Source: an uncultured Sanguibacteroides sp.
GTDB lineage: Bacteria; Bacteroidota; Bacteroidia; Bacteroidales; Marinifilaceae
Reading direction: 5' to 3'
Length of the DNA: 60,101 nucleotides
Assembly: GCF_900543425.1 (NCBI RefSeq)
Contig: NZ_UQRQ01000020.1
Span: 1 to 60,101 of the forward strand
The notes beneath the pieces were generated by a model. It was not told where the DNA came from and did no database searches. It saw nothing but the letters and a program-made list of their open reading frames with translations. The translations under genes were made by a program, and so were the position numbers. Position 1 is the stretch's first letter; each line of letters begins with the position of its first letter. Positions 36,256-45,920 of the stretch are shown here, piece by piece.

Positions 36256-38637
36256 ATGTTCCGGCAAGAGATCAAATTTATATTTCGGAAACTACTTCGT
36301 AACAAAAGCTACACCTTGATCAATCTCACGGGACTGACCATAGCTCTTACAGCCTCTCTGCTGATATTTAAACATATCAACAGAGAATGGGAAAGCGACC
36401 GTTTCCATCCCAACACGAAAAAGATTTATCGTGTAACCCATAGTGATCAAAATTCTCCCCGATGGTCGGGCCTGACCTACGGTATCATCGGTCCGTATGC
36501 TCAAAAGGAGATTCCGGGGATAGAAAACTATGCGCGATGTTTTCTACCCCAATCCCTCGGTATTCAACTGGAAGAGAATACGGAGCTTTTCCTCGAATCA
36601 GCTTGCATGTATGCCGATCTCTCGTTTTTCGATCTATTTCATTTTCCGATTCTAACAGGAAATATCCATACCTCCGATATCTCAAACTGGGTTATACTCT
36701 CCTCCCGGAAAGCGGAGCAACTTTTCGGAACACAAAATCCCATCGGAAAAGCCATTCGAGCAAAATACATCTCCCGGGAAGATTCGGGTAAAGAGTTTCA
36801 GGTCATTGCCGTAATGGACAATTTCCCTCCCACCTCCTCTGTTCAGGCTGACATTATCCTCTCTCCGGTATACGAGAAAGACATATTTGAAAGGTGGGGA
36901 GTCATCGGGACCTATCTCTTTTTGCAACTAAACGATCAGGCGAATCCCGCGGAGATCGAAAAAGCAATTCCCCTCTTGACAACCAAATACTTTCCCATAG
37001 GGACTATTGTCAACGAAACGTTCAGACTTCAACCGTTCCGGGATATCTATTTCCATTCCGACCACATCACTCCCGACAATATGCTCCGGGGTTCCTGGCT
37101 TTTCACACTCCTGCTTTGTAGCATCACCCTACTGATTTTATTTTTAGCTGCCTCTAACTATATCATGATCAAAACAGCACAATTCCAACAAAAAGAGATC
37201 ACCGGATTTGCTTTACAGAAATGCTTCGGGGCCGACTCCGGCTCTTTTAAGCTTCAACTGTTTGCGGAAATCGGACTACAAATCCTTGTTGCTCTCGGAA
37301 TCGCCATCGTAGCCGGCTATCTGCTTCATCCTGTTATTAACCGTATATTATCGCCCCATCATCCCTATGCATTTACTTTCGGTGGAAAAGAAATGCTCCT
37401 GTTTCTTCTCATAATCACGATTACTGCCGGGATGATCGGGTCATTTTTATACTTTTACATCAGGAAAAGACTGGGAAGGAACGGACTTTACCGTTCCCTC
37501 CGGTCCGCTCCACCCCGTTCGAATTTAAAACAAGTACTGACCATAAGCCAAATAGCCATCTTTTGCGCCCTGTTGTTCTCCTCTATCATTATTTACCGGC
37601 AAATGAACTACATTAAAAATAAAAATTTAGGGTATAACACTCAAAATACACTCCATTTTGTGATACCCGATCGCTCCGGACTATGCAAGGAAGAACTTTT
37701 GCGGAATCCAGACATCGTAGCCGTCAGCAACGGTAGCTCTCTACCTGTAGCTCCTTCGTTTTACATAGATCTTTACTCGGAGGATAAACCCGATCATCAA
37801 ATAAAGATACAAACCCTTATCGGTGACAACGACTATCTTTCTACTTACCGGATCACATTAAGCGAAGGACGAATGCCCCGGAAACTCTCCGCCGAATACG
37901 ATCCCGATAACCAAAATTCTTATTACGGGGAAGTCATCGTGAATAAAGCGCTGGTAGAGGCATTAAACCTGAAATCCCCGCTGGATGCCATTATAAACCT
38001 GTACGATACGCGGGTCAAGATAGTCGGGGTAACGGAGAACTTTCACTTTAATCCCTTATACCAACCTATCCAACCCGTTGTTATATATGACGGTTTGTAT
38101 ATGCAAAGTACAAACCTGATTGTCCGTTATCAACCCGGGAAACACAAGGAAGTCATCAACTACATTCAACAAGTATACGCCCGAATCTATCCCGGCAGTT
38201 TTTTCGATTACCATGAATACGCGGATTCCGATTTTTACGACAAAGACATAGCAACCGTGAAAATCATAACCATTTTCACGATTATCGCTATCTTAATCGG
38301 AGGCATGGGTATTTTTTCCTTCTCGACATTTATCGCCCAAACGAAAAGAAAAGAGATCGCCCTAAGAAAGATAAACGGGGCTTCGGAGTTCCGCATCATC
38401 AGACAATTAAACCGGAATTTTATAGGAAAAACATTGATAGCCTGCACTCTAAGCATACCGACGGCCTATATCCTATCCTACAAGTGGTTGGAGGGATTTG
38501 CCTACAAAACGGAAATGGCCGGCTGGATCTTTATCTTTGTCCCGGGAATGGCCGCCCTGATCGTGCTCGGAGTAACCACCTGGCAAATCAGGAAAGCCGC
38601 CCGAACCAATCCGGTTGAGGTATTGAAAAACGAATAA
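36256..38637 (+). CDS. FtsX/MacB-type ABC permease 2
   Basis: A 793-residue paralogue of permease 1 with the same order: helix TLINLTGLTIALTASLLIF, periplasmic core, FtsX bundle, second core and final FtsX bundle. IALRKINGASEFRIIRQL and the tail ARTNPVEVLKNE match permease 1 closely. The N-terminal 60 residues of permeases 1 and 2 can be aligned by eye without gaps over most of their length, pointing to tandem duplication. It starts 4 bases after permease 1, so translation is probably coupled. Confidence 0.9.
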   Translation: MFRQEIKFIFRKLLRNKSYTLINLTGLTIALTASLLIFKHINREWESDRFHPNTKKIYRVTHSDQNSPRWSGLTYGIIGPYAQKEIPGIENYARCFLPQSLGIQLEENTELFLESACMYADLSFFDLFHFPILTGNIHTSDISNWVILSSRKAEQLFGTQNPIGKAIRAKYISREDSGKEFQVIAVMDNFPPTSSVQADIILSPVYEKDIFERWGVIGTYLFLQLNDQANPAEIEKAIPLLTTKYFPIGTIVNETFRLQPFRDIYFHSDHITPDNMLRGSWLFTLLLCSITLLILFLAASNYIMIKTAQFQQKEITGFALQKCFGADSGSFKLQLFAEIGLQILVALGIAIVAGYLLHPVINRILSPHHPYAFTFGGKEMLLFLLIITITAGMIGSFLYFYIRKRLGRNGLYRSLRSAPPRSNLKQVLTISQIAIFCALLFSSIIIYRQMNYIKNKNLGYNTQNTLHFVIPDRSGLCKEELLRNPDIVAVSNGSSLPVAPSFYIDLYSEDKPDHQIKIQTLIGDNDYLSTYRITLSEGRMPRKLSAEYDPDNQNSYYGEVIVNKALVEALNLKSPLDAIINLYDTRVKIVGVTENFHFNPLYQPIQPVVIYDGLYMQSTNLIVRYQPGKHKEVINYIQQVYARIYPGSFFDYHEYADSDFYDKDIATVKIITIFTIIAILIGGMGIFSFSTFIAQTKRKEIALRKINGASEFRIIRQLNRNFIGKTLIACTLSIPTAYILSYKWLEGFAYKTEMAGWIFIFVPGMAALIVLGVTTWQIRKAARTNPVEVLKNE

Positions 38638-38653
38638 CCTTAAATTTACTGCC

Positions 38654-40996
38654 ATGCAAAAAACGAGCATCAAAATTATATTCAGAGGGTGGAAACAAAA
38701 CAAGATATACACGTTCATATCTATTGTCAGCCTTATCGTCGGATTGACGGCAAGCATGCTACTGGTAGGATTCGTCATGCATGAATACCGGACTGCTCAG
38801 GCGATTCCGGCAAGTGAAAAATGTTTCCTCATCCAGACAAAGGAACAAATATCTCACAACATTCTTTTTTCGGGAGAAATCGCTCGTTACTTGCAAAAGA
38901 GTTACCCGGAGATCAAATCCCATGCTGTTTTTCGAAATGAATCTGTCAACCTTTTTCCGGGAAAAACAGAAATTCCCTACGAGCAGGCTTACTCCGTGAT
39001 ACCGGAGACGGCTGATTTTTTCCATTTTAAGATATTGTCCGGAGATCTGAAATCCACCCTCGCCCATGAAAATGAGATAGCCGTGACCCGCTCTTTCGCC
39101 CGAAAATACATCGGAAAAGAAAACCCCATCGGGGAAACGTTACGCCTTACCCGCTATGTGATTAAAAACATAGAGGGCAGAGCGACCTATGCTCCGGTAG
39201 AGGAGGAGTTCCGTATTACTACGGTCATCGACGACCGCCAAAAAACATTCCTCTCTTTCGGGATATTATGGGGTACTGCCGAAAACAAAATCAACGAAGC
39301 CCAGGGGATAAGCCAATTCTATGCTTTCGTCAAATTAAACGAGTCTACCAATCCGCAAACTTTTCAACAAAAAATAGATCGGGATACCCTGATTCAAAAT
39401 TTAAATGCCAGGAATAAAATCGTATTAAAACCGAGTCACCAACTCTACTTCTCGGAAAAACCTTACCTTTACTACAAGGAACTGATCGATAAACGAGACC
39501 CGGCATTTATCTACACGAGCCTGAGTGTCGCCCTTCTTATCCTGATCATCTCCTGTTTCAACTACATCAACATCTACATGACCCGCACGTTCAAACAACT
39601 GCAAAACACCAGTATTCAACTGATACTCGGAGAATCGAAAGGCGGTATTTACAAACAATTGATCGGAGAATCGGCCGTACTTATCCTTCTCTCTTCCGGC
39701 ATCGCCCTGATGCTCATTTACAGGTTACTTCCCGTCTTCAACAGTTTTGTCCAAAGCGATATGCAAATGCCGGATTTCGTATCCGGGCAAACCCCGCTGG
39801 TATTGCTCTCTCTATTAATGGTAATCCTATTCATTCCGGTTATTTATATCGGAGCGAAACTAAAAAACACGTTGTTAAGTCCCATTTTAAAACGAGAATT
39901 TTCACAACGAAATCAACTGACACGAAACATCGTTATCGTGCAGTTCTCCCTCTCGATTATCCTGTTTATCCTCATGTTTAATATCCGGAATCAAATGAAT
40001 TATATCGTTCATAGCCGTCCCCATTCGGAAGAGATTATAACGATACACGGAGGAATTTTCTTGCTGGAAAAAAGGGAATTCCGGGTCTTCAAAGAGCAAC
40101 TCCATACGATTCCCGAAATTCTGAATAGTACAAGTTCATCCATGCTACAGAATTTCACCTATTCACGAAAAGATACCGTCATCAATATTACTGATGCAGA
40201 CAATTCATTTTTTGAATTTTACGATATTCCACTTGCGGAAGGAAAAGGTTTCTCTCCGGAACCTAAGGCCTACCACGAGGCCATCGTGAACGAATCTTTC
40301 GTTCGGAAAATGGGATGGCTGACTCCCATAGGAAAAACATTCGTCTATGACTACAATGAAAGATACACGATTATCGGGGTTATTGCCGACTATGCCACGG
40401 ATAAATTCACCAAGGGCATCGAACCCATGCTGATCCGCTATTCACCCGACGGCTCCGGTCGTCTTACCATCCGGATAAGAAAAGATCTTCGGGAAGAAAC
40501 CGAAGCCAAACTTCGGGAGTTATGGCAAAGAAGCTACCCGACACTCCCTCCCCTTCTCACCCAAAGCATGAAAGAGATGTATTTGGAATTTCATCAAGAA
40601 GAAGTACGGATTATGGAAACCCTCACGGTTTTCTCATGGTTGAGTATCCTGTTAAGTGCCCTCGGACTTTTCGGACTGGCTTGGTACTCCGTGGAAAGTC
40701 GGCAAAAAGAGATCGGATTAAGAAAGATCAACGGAGCCACCGAAAACCAGATCGTCATACTACTCTGCCGGAAATTCATAAAATGGATTTCGATTGCCTA
40801 CGGAATCGCCATCCCCATCGGATACTATTTCTCCGAACAATGGCTGGCTCAGTTTATCTATAAATCCTCTATCTCGACAGGAGCCTTTATCATCGCCGGA
40901 ATCTTCGCCCTGACAATCGGCCTGTTAACGGTAATCTGGCAAACCGTCAACGCCGCCCGGGAAAACCCGGTAAACATATTAAAAGGAAAAGAATAA
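38654..40996 (+). CDS. FtsX/MacB-type ABC permease 3 (divergent paralogue)
   Basis: A 780-residue permease with the same overall layout but weaker similarity to the other two. The first helix is TFISIVSLIVGLTASMLLVGF. The periplasmic domains differ and carry no DRFH motif after the first helix. The C-terminal FtsX block keeps RQKEIGLRKINGATENQIVI and the tail ARENPVNILKGKE. It could be a third half of alternative heterodimers with the shared ATPase, or act on another substrate. Last gene of the operon; it converges on tex. Confidence 0.88.
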   Translation: MQKTSIKIIFRGWKQNKIYTFISIVSLIVGLTASMLLVGFVMHEYRTAQAIPASEKCFLIQTKEQISHNILFSGEIARYLQKSYPEIKSHAVFRNESVNLFPGKTEIPYEQAYSVIPETADFFHFKILSGDLKSTLAHENEIAVTRSFARKYIGKENPIGETLRLTRYVIKNIEGRATYAPVEEEFRITTVIDDRQKTFLSFGILWGTAENKINEAQGISQFYAFVKLNESTNPQTFQQKIDRDTLIQNLNARNKIVLKPSHQLYFSEKPYLYYKELIDKRDPAFIYTSLSVALLILIISCFNYINIYMTRTFKQLQNTSIQLILGESKGGIYKQLIGESAVLILLSSGIALMLIYRLLPVFNSFVQSDMQMPDFVSGQTPLVLLSLLMVILFIPVIYIGAKLKNTLLSPILKREFSQRNQLTRNIVIVQFSLSIILFILMFNIRNQMNYIVHSRPHSEEIITIHGGIFLLEKREFRVFKEQLHTIPEILNSTSSSMLQNFTYSRKDTVINITDADNSFFEFYDIPLAEGKGFSPEPKAYHEAIVNESFVRKMGWLTPIGKTFVYDYNERYTIIGVIADYATDKFTKGIEPMLIRYSPDGSGRLTIRIRKDLREETEAKLRELWQRSYPTLPPLLTQSMKEMYLEFHQEEVRIMETLTVFSWLSILLSALGLFGLAWYSVESRQKEIGLRKINGATENQIVILLCRKFIKWISIAYGIAIPIGYYFSEQWLAQFIYKSSISTGAFIIAGIFALTIGLLTVIWQTVNAARENPVNILKGKE

Positions 40997-41096
40997 AAGT
41001 AATCCGCCATGAAAACTTCTTACTCCAACGGCCGGATATGCAATCAGATAACACACCCCCGATTCGGAATTGTTTTTTTATCAGAGTATAAATAAC

Positions 41097-43229
41097 TTAC
41101 GCTTGTTTTATAGAAAGCCCGATCCGTTTTCTGGCTTTATCTACCTGAATTACTTTAACGGTCACATGTTGATGCAAAGAGAGTATTTCGGTCGGGTTCG
41201 TGATAAATCGATCGGCAATTTCCGAAATATGAACTAAACCGTCCTGCTTCACGCCGATATCCACGAAAGCCCCGAAATTGGTCAAGTTGGTCACGATCCC
41301 CGGAACCACCATTCCCTCCTGCAAATCGTCGATGGAGTGAATACGCTCGTCAAAACTAAACACCTTGGCCACCGAGCGGGGATCCCGTCCCGGTTTTTTC
41401 AACTCCTCGACTATATCTTTTAGAGTCGGCAAACCGATCCGTTCGTCTACATAACGATTCAAATCGATCTTACCGCATACCTCTTCATTTCCGATCAAAG
41501 ACTTCAAGGGAAGTCCCAAATCTTTTGCCATACGTTCCACCACGGCATAAGATTCCGGATGAACGGAGGAATTATCCAACGGATATTCCGCATCGGCAAT
41601 ACGCAGGAATCCGGCACATTGTTCAAATGCCTTCTCTCCCATCCGTTTCACCTTCTTCAACTCTTTCCGGCTCTTAAAAGGCCCGTTCTCCCTGATATAC
41701 TCTACCACGTTTTCGGCTAAGGCAGGTCCTAAACCGGAGACATGAGTTAAAAGATACTTGCTGGCCGTATTCACGTTTACCCCGACCCGATTCACACAAG
41801 ACTCCACTACCCGGTCCAGACTCTCTTTTAACTTCGTCTGATCGACATCGTGTTGGTATTGTCCCACCCCTATCGACTTCGGATCGATCTTTACCAATTC
41901 AGCCAACGGGTCCATCAATCTCCGCCCGATCGAAACGGCACCGCGTACGGTTACGTCATATTGCGGGAACTCGTCCCGGGCAATCTTGGAAGCCGAATAA
42001 ACGGATGCCCCGCTTTCGCTCACCACAAACACCTGAATTTTGCGATCGTAACGCAAATTCTGTATAAAACGCTCCGTCTCCCTCCCTGCAGTCCCGTTCC
42101 CGATAGCGACAGCCTCTATTTTATAGGCACTCACCAATTGAGTAATCTTATTAGCCGCCTGTCGCACCTCGTTTTGAGGCGGATGCGGGTATATGGTTTC
42201 ATTATGCACGAGGTTTCCTGTCTCATCCAGACAAACCACCTTACAACCGGTACGAAATCCCGGATCGATGCCCAATACCCGCTTGTTACCCAACGGGGAA
42301 GCCAACAACAATTGGCGCAAATTCTCGGCAAAAACTTTGATGGCCTCTTCATCGGCCTTTTGTTTTCCCGCCATCAAATATTCCGATTCGATGGAAGAAA
42401 CGAGTAATCGTTTATAACCGTCCCGTACGGCCTCTCCCACCTGCTCCGCACTCTCGTTATTGGCTCTCACGAATTGCCTCTCCAATGCCTCCACGGCTTC
42501 GTCGTCGGGAATACCTATACTTACCTTCAAAATACCTTCGTTCTCTCCCCTCCGGATAGCTAACATCCGATGAGACGGACAACGCCGCAAACTCTCCGTA
42601 TAATCGAAATAATCCTTATATTTTTCTCCCTCCTCCTCTTTTCCTTTTACGACCTTGGAAGTGATCACCGCTTCCCGGTCAAAAAAGTGCCGGGTCGTAT
42701 TCCGTGCCCGCTCGTTTTCACTCACCCACTCGGCTATAATATCCCTTGCTCCCTGCAATGCCTCTTCCTCATTCTCTACCTCTCCCTTTACAAACCGGGA
42801 AGCTTTCGTCCATACTTCTCCCCCGTCCTGCTTCATCAACAAGGCGGCTAAAGGCTCCAATCCCTTCGCTTTCGCTTTGGAAGCCCGGGTTTGTTTCTTA
42901 GGTTTATAAGGAAGATAAATATCTTCCAACTCTCGAAGTTCCCGGCAGGTCTCTATTGTCTTCTTTAGTTCGGACGTCAATTTTTCCTGTTGTTCGATGC
43001 TATCGAGCACCGTCTTTTTACGCTTCTCCAGTTCCTTAAACTGTTCGTAAATCTCTTGTACTTTCCCGACCTCCACCTCATCCATACTTCCGGTCATCTC
43101 TTTCCGGTAACGGGAAATAAAAGGAATAGTCGCTCCTTCCTCCAACAAGGTCAACAAATTTTTCACGTATCGACTACCGAAGCCACTCTTTTCCGTTACA
43201 AAAACAACAGGATCTATATAATATTCCAT
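41097..43229 (-). CDS. tex: Tex family RNA-binding transcription accessory protein
   Basis: A Tex protein of about 710 residues. The helical N-terminal region has GATIPFISRYRKEMTGSMDE. The YqgF/RNase H-like domain has RVLGIDPGFRTGCKVVCLDE. Tandem helix-hairpin-helix motifs follow (LLTHVSGLGPALAENVVEYI), and the C-terminal S1 domain has GMVVPGIVTNLTNFGAFVDI. Tex binds nucleic acid and affects transcription and RNA turnover. The start is MEYYIDPVV; the longer frame adds a non-conserved leader running into the divergent lolD promoter region. Confidence 0.92.
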   Translation of the reverse strand: MEYYIDPVVFVTEKSGFGSRYVKNLLTLLEEGATIPFISRYRKEMTGSMDEVEVGKVQEIYEQFKELEKRKKTVLDSIEQQEKLTSELKKTIETCRELRELEDIYLPYKPKKQTRASKAKAKGLEPLAALLMKQDGGEVWTKASRFVKGEVENEEEALQGARDIIAEWVSENERARNTTRHFFDREAVITSKVVKGKEEEGEKYKDYFDYTESLRRCPSHRMLAIRRGENEGILKVSIGIPDDEAVEALERQFVRANNESAEQVGEAVRDGYKRLLVSSIESEYLMAGKQKADEEAIKVFAENLRQLLLASPLGNKRVLGIDPGFRTGCKVVCLDETGNLVHNETIYPHPPQNEVRQAANKITQLVSAYKIEAVAIGNGTAGRETERFIQNLRYDRKIQVFVVSESGASVYSASKIARDEFPQYDVTVRGAVSIGRRLMDPLAELVKIDPKSIGVGQYQHDVDQTKLKESLDRVVESCVNRVGVNVNTASKYLLTHVSGLGPALAENVVEYIRENGPFKSRKELKKVKRMGEKAFEQCAGFLRIADAEYPLDNSSVHPESYAVVERMAKDLGLPLKSLIGNEEVCGKIDLNRYVDERIGLPTLKDIVEELKKPGRDPRSVAKVFSFDERIHSIDDLQEGMVVPGIVTNLTNFGAFVDIGVKQDGLVHISEIADRFITNPTEILSLHQHVTVKVIQVDKARKRIGLSIKQA

Positions 43230-43310
43230 AAATTTACATTTTAGTCTGCTAATATACGGCTTCTCCACATTTATCACTATCTTTAAACCGAAAAAATAGC
43301 AAATCATTTT

Positions 43311-43967
43311 ATGATTGAAATCAAAAATATAACCAAAAGCTACGGAGAGCTGAAAGTATTAAAAGGTATTGACCTGACGATTAAAGAAAAAGAAATTGTC
43401 ACCATCATAGGAACCAGCGGAGCCGGAAAAAGTACGCTATTACATATTCTCGGTACGTTAGACACGCCGGACCAGGGAGAACTCTATTACGACGGCATTA
43501 ACGTGGCGAAGCTCTCTCCCAACAAACTTTCCATCTTCCGTAACCAAAATATAGGTTTCGTATTCCAGTTTCATCACCTGCTACCGGAATTTACAGCCTT
43601 GGAAAACGTGTGTATTCCAGCCTGGATCAAGGGAGATGGGAAAAAAGAAACAGAAAAACAAGCGCTGGAACTCTTAACACTTTTAGGTCTGTCCGATAGA
43701 ATTCATCATAAGCCCAACCAGCTTTCCGGAGGTGAGCAACAACGGGTTTCCGTGGCCAGGGCCCTGATCAACCGACCGAAAGTAGTATTGGCAGACGAAC
43801 CTTCCGGTAATCTGGACACCCAAACCAAAAACGAGCTGCACCAACTCTTTTTCTCCTTACGGGAAAAATTAGGACAAACGTTTGTGATTGTTACCCATGA
43901 TTCGGAATTGGCAGCCATGTCGGATCGACAAATAAAATTACGGGACGGCATGATTACTTTGGATTAA
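43311..43967 (+). CDS. lolD: LolD-like lipoprotein-releasing ABC ATPase
   Basis: A 218-residue ATPase of the LolD/MacB group. Walker A is GTSGAGKSTLLHILG, the Q-loop segment NIGFVFQFHHLLPEFTALENV, the signature LSGGEQQRVSVARAL and Walker B VVLADEPSGNLD. FQFHHLLPEFTALENV is characteristic of LolD, which powers release of lipoproteins from the inner membrane with LolC/E. No permease is encoded next to it, which is usual in Bacteroidota. Confidence 0.85.
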   Translation: MIEIKNITKSYGELKVLKGIDLTIKEKEIVTIIGTSGAGKSTLLHILGTLDTPDQGELYYDGINVAKLSPNKLSIFRNQNIGFVFQFHHLLPEFTALENVCIPAWIKGDGKKETEKQALELLTLLGLSDRIHHKPNQLSGGEQQRVSVARALINRPKVVLADEPSGNLDTQTKNELHQLFFSLREKLGQTFVIVTHDSELAAMSDRQIKLRDGMITLD

Positions 43968-44013
43968 ATCTTTCCCGTTTATTTCACGTACCATAAAAAA
44001 TGGCTTAAACCTG

Positions 44014-44044
44014 TTTGTGATTTCACGCATTGTTTTTACATTTG
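44014..44044 (+). promoter_or_regulatory. Canonical Bacteroidota promoter for FKBP pair
   Basis: TTTG at 44014-44017, a 19-base spacer, then TACATTTG at 44037-44044. Both elements match the -33 TTTG/-7 TAnnTTTG consensus at the expected spacing, 42 bases before the first FKBP gene. It is the best primary-type promoter seen in the window. Confidence 0.8.
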
Positions 44045-44086
44045 TCAATTAGAAAATAAAATATTTATTCATTAATCAACCTTTAA

Positions 44087-44689
44087 ATGAAGTATACTGA
44101 AGAGTTAGACAAAGTGAGTTATTGTTTGGGACTAAGTATCGCAAGTAACCTCCTTTCATCCGGTGTTAATCAAATCAATACAGAAGCATTCGTAGAGGCT
44201 TTACGTACTGTATACGCGGGCCAAATGCCTGAAATTTCTCCGGAAGAAGCCAATCAGATTTTACAAACCTATTTTGAAAAATTACAAAACCAAAGAGGAC
44301 ATGCGGCAAAAGAAGCCGGAGACGCCTTCTTAAAAGAAAATAAAACGAAAGAGGGTGTGATTACCCTGAATAGCGGTCTGCAATATAAAGTGATCTCTGC
44401 CGGAAACGGTGTAACACCCAAAATCGGAGATACGGTCAGATGCCATTATGAAGGACGTTTAATCAACGGTGCGGTATTTGATTCCTCTTACCGCCGCAAA
44501 GAACCGGCCGAATTTCCGGTAAACGGGGTTATCCCAGGTTGGGTAGAAGCTTTACAATTGATGCCCGTGGGTTCCAAATGGCAACTATTTATCCCGTCGG
44601 AACTGGCTTACGGAGCACAAGGTGCAGGACAAGCCATCGGTCCCAATGAGACTTTGATTTTTGATATAGAATTACTGGATATCGTATAA
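44087..44689 (+). CDS. FKBP-type peptidyl-prolyl isomerase, no signal peptide
   Basis: A 200-residue isomerase. An N-terminal helical dimerisation domain like that of Mip/FkpA is followed by a complete FKBP domain: GDTVRCHYEGRLINGAVFDSS, EFPVNGVIPGWVEALQLMPVG, LAYGAQGAGQAIGPNETLIFDIELL. It lacks a signal peptide, so it is probably cytoplasmic and assists protein folding there. It sits 17 bases before a lipoprotein paralogue and shares its promoter. Confidence 0.88.
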   Translation: MKYTEELDKVSYCLGLSIASNLLSSGVNQINTEAFVEALRTVYAGQMPEISPEEANQILQTYFEKLQNQRGHAAKEAGDAFLKENKTKEGVITLNSGLQYKVISAGNGVTPKIGDTVRCHYEGRLINGAVFDSSYRRKEPAEFPVNGVIPGWVEALQLMPVGSKWQLFIPSELAYGAQGAGQAIGPNETLIFDIELLDIV

Positions 44690-44706
44690 TTTTAATTAAT
44701 AAAACT

Positions 44707-45411
44707 ATGAATGCTAAGAATTTAATCTTAACGTTGTCAGTTGCTGCACTTGGTTTTACCAGTTGCTGTAACAATGCAACAAAAACTACCGCCACATTAA
44801 AAACAGAAGCCGACACGGCAAGTTATTATATCGGTTATATGAACGGTACCATGTTAGCCAGAAACGGATTGGATAAACCTAACGTAGAGGCTATTATTGC
44901 CGGAATGAATACCGCTTTACAGAAGAAAAAAGCTCCGGCAGATTTAATGGAAATGCAACAATTCCTTGGTAACTACATTCAAAAAGTTATGACTGCCAAA
45001 GCTGAAGAGACCTTGAAAAAAGGAGAAGCTTTCTTGGCCGAAAACGCTAAAAAAGAGGGTGTGAAAACAACCGAAAGCGGCCTGCAGTACAAAATTGAAA
45101 AAGAGGGTACGGGAGCGATTCCGTCCGACACGAGCATCGTGAAAGTTCACTATAAAGGAACCTTTATCAACGGAGAAGAGTTCGATTCTTCTTACAAACA
45201 CAACCAACCCGCGGAGTTCCCGGTAAACGGAGTTATTCGCGGATGGACAGAAGCCTTGAAAATGATGCCCGTAGGTTCCAAGTGGACACTTTACCTCCCT
45301 TCCAAATTGGCTTATGGCCCAAGAGGAACGAACGGTGGTCCTATCGGCCCGAACGAAGCATTGGTTTTCGAGGTTGAATTACTTGAAATCGTTTCTCCGG
45401 CTGCGAAGTAA
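44707..45411 (+). CDS. FKBP-type peptidyl-prolyl isomerase lipoprotein
   Basis: A 234-residue paralogue of the preceding gene with a lipoprotein signal (NLILTLSVAALGFTSCCNN; the lipobox cysteine is one of the CC pair). A Mip/FkpA-type N-terminal domain and a full FKBP domain follow (VKVHYKGTFINGEEFDSSY, EFPVNGVIRGWTEALKMMPVG, LAYGPRGTNGGPIGPNEALVFE). It should catalyse proline isomerisation in the periplasm, anchored to a membrane. A strong hairpin terminator follows 30 bases after its stop. Confidence 0.9.
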   Translation: MNAKNLILTLSVAALGFTSCCNNATKTTATLKTEADTASYYIGYMNGTMLARNGLDKPNVEAIIAGMNTALQKKKAPADLMEMQQFLGNYIQKVMTAKAEETLKKGEAFLAENAKKEGVKTTESGLQYKIEKEGTGAIPSDTSIVKVHYKGTFINGEEFDSSYKHNQPAEFPVNGVIRGWTEALKMMPVGSKWTLYLPSKLAYGPRGTNGGPIGPNEALVFEVELLEIVSPAAK

Positions 45412-45441
45412 ATAATTTATCACACGGATATAAAAACAAGT

Positions 45442-45472
45442 AACAAGCCCAATTCATTTGGGCTTGTTTTAA
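45442..45472 (+). terminator. Rho-independent terminator after FKBP pair
   Basis: An 11-bp stem, aacaagcccaa/ttgggcttgtt (45442-45452 with 45458-45468), with loop ttcat is followed by a T-rich run. It separates the FKBP unit from the DUF3127 gene. Confidence 0.85.
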
Positions 45473-45481
45473 TTAAAAGAT

Positions 45482-45859
45482 ATGAATTACGAAGTTATTG
45501 GAAAATTAATTTACAAAGAAGATACTCAAAAGATTAGCGATCGTTTCCAAAAACGGGAATTTGTCATTGAGGTGGAAAACGAGAAAAACTCCCAATGGAA
45601 CGATTTCGTGAAAATCCAATTGATACAGGATAGATGTGATCTGCTTGAAAACATCCACCTAAACGAAGATATCAAGGTCTATTTCAACCTAAGGGGAAGA
45701 AAATGGGAAAACAACGGACAAACCTCCTATTTCACCAACCTCGAAGGATGGAGAATCGAAAAAGTCCAGGCCGAACCGCAGATGGTTGGCACCCCTGCCC
45801 CCCAATACAGAGTGGAAGACATTCCTCCCATGCCGGAGGCCGACGATCTACCGTTTTAA
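45482..45859 (+). CDS. DUF3127 protein with SSB-like C-terminal tip
   Basis: A 125-residue protein of the Bacteroidota family DUF3127. The first 95 residues look like one beta-rich domain (YEVIGKLIYKEDTQKIS, KREFVIEVENEK, DFVKIQLIQDRCDLLENI, LEGWRIEKVQ) that could be an OB fold. A proline-rich linker leads to a terminal PEADDLPF, very like the acidic tip with terminal proline-phenylalanine that SSB uses to recruit repair proteins. This supports a role with single-stranded DNA or SSB partners, but that is inference. It has its own terminator. Confidence 0.8.
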   Translation: MNYEVIGKLIYKEDTQKISDRFQKREFVIEVENEKNSQWNDFVKIQLIQDRCDLLENIHLNEDIKVYFNLRGRKWENNGQTSYFTNLEGWRIEKVQAEPQMVGTPAPQYRVEDIPPMPEADDLPF

Positions 45860-45888
45860 TTGTGATTGACAATTGTAAATTATAAATA

Positions 45889-45920
45889 AACTGACGGGTT
45901 TCCCGCCGGTTTATTTTTTT
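45889..45920 (+). terminator. Probable terminator after DUF3127 gene
   Basis: Imperfect stem aaactgacggg/cccgccggttt around loop ttt, followed by a run of T, 30 to 60 bases after the stop codon. One wobble and one mismatch lower certainty. Confidence 0.6.

Noticed and set aside
41009..41095. 28-codon ORF just after permease 3 (MKTSYSNGRICNQITH and on)
   Set aside because: Too short, no recognised motif and no promoter or termination signal of its own; most likely chance reading in the convergent gap.
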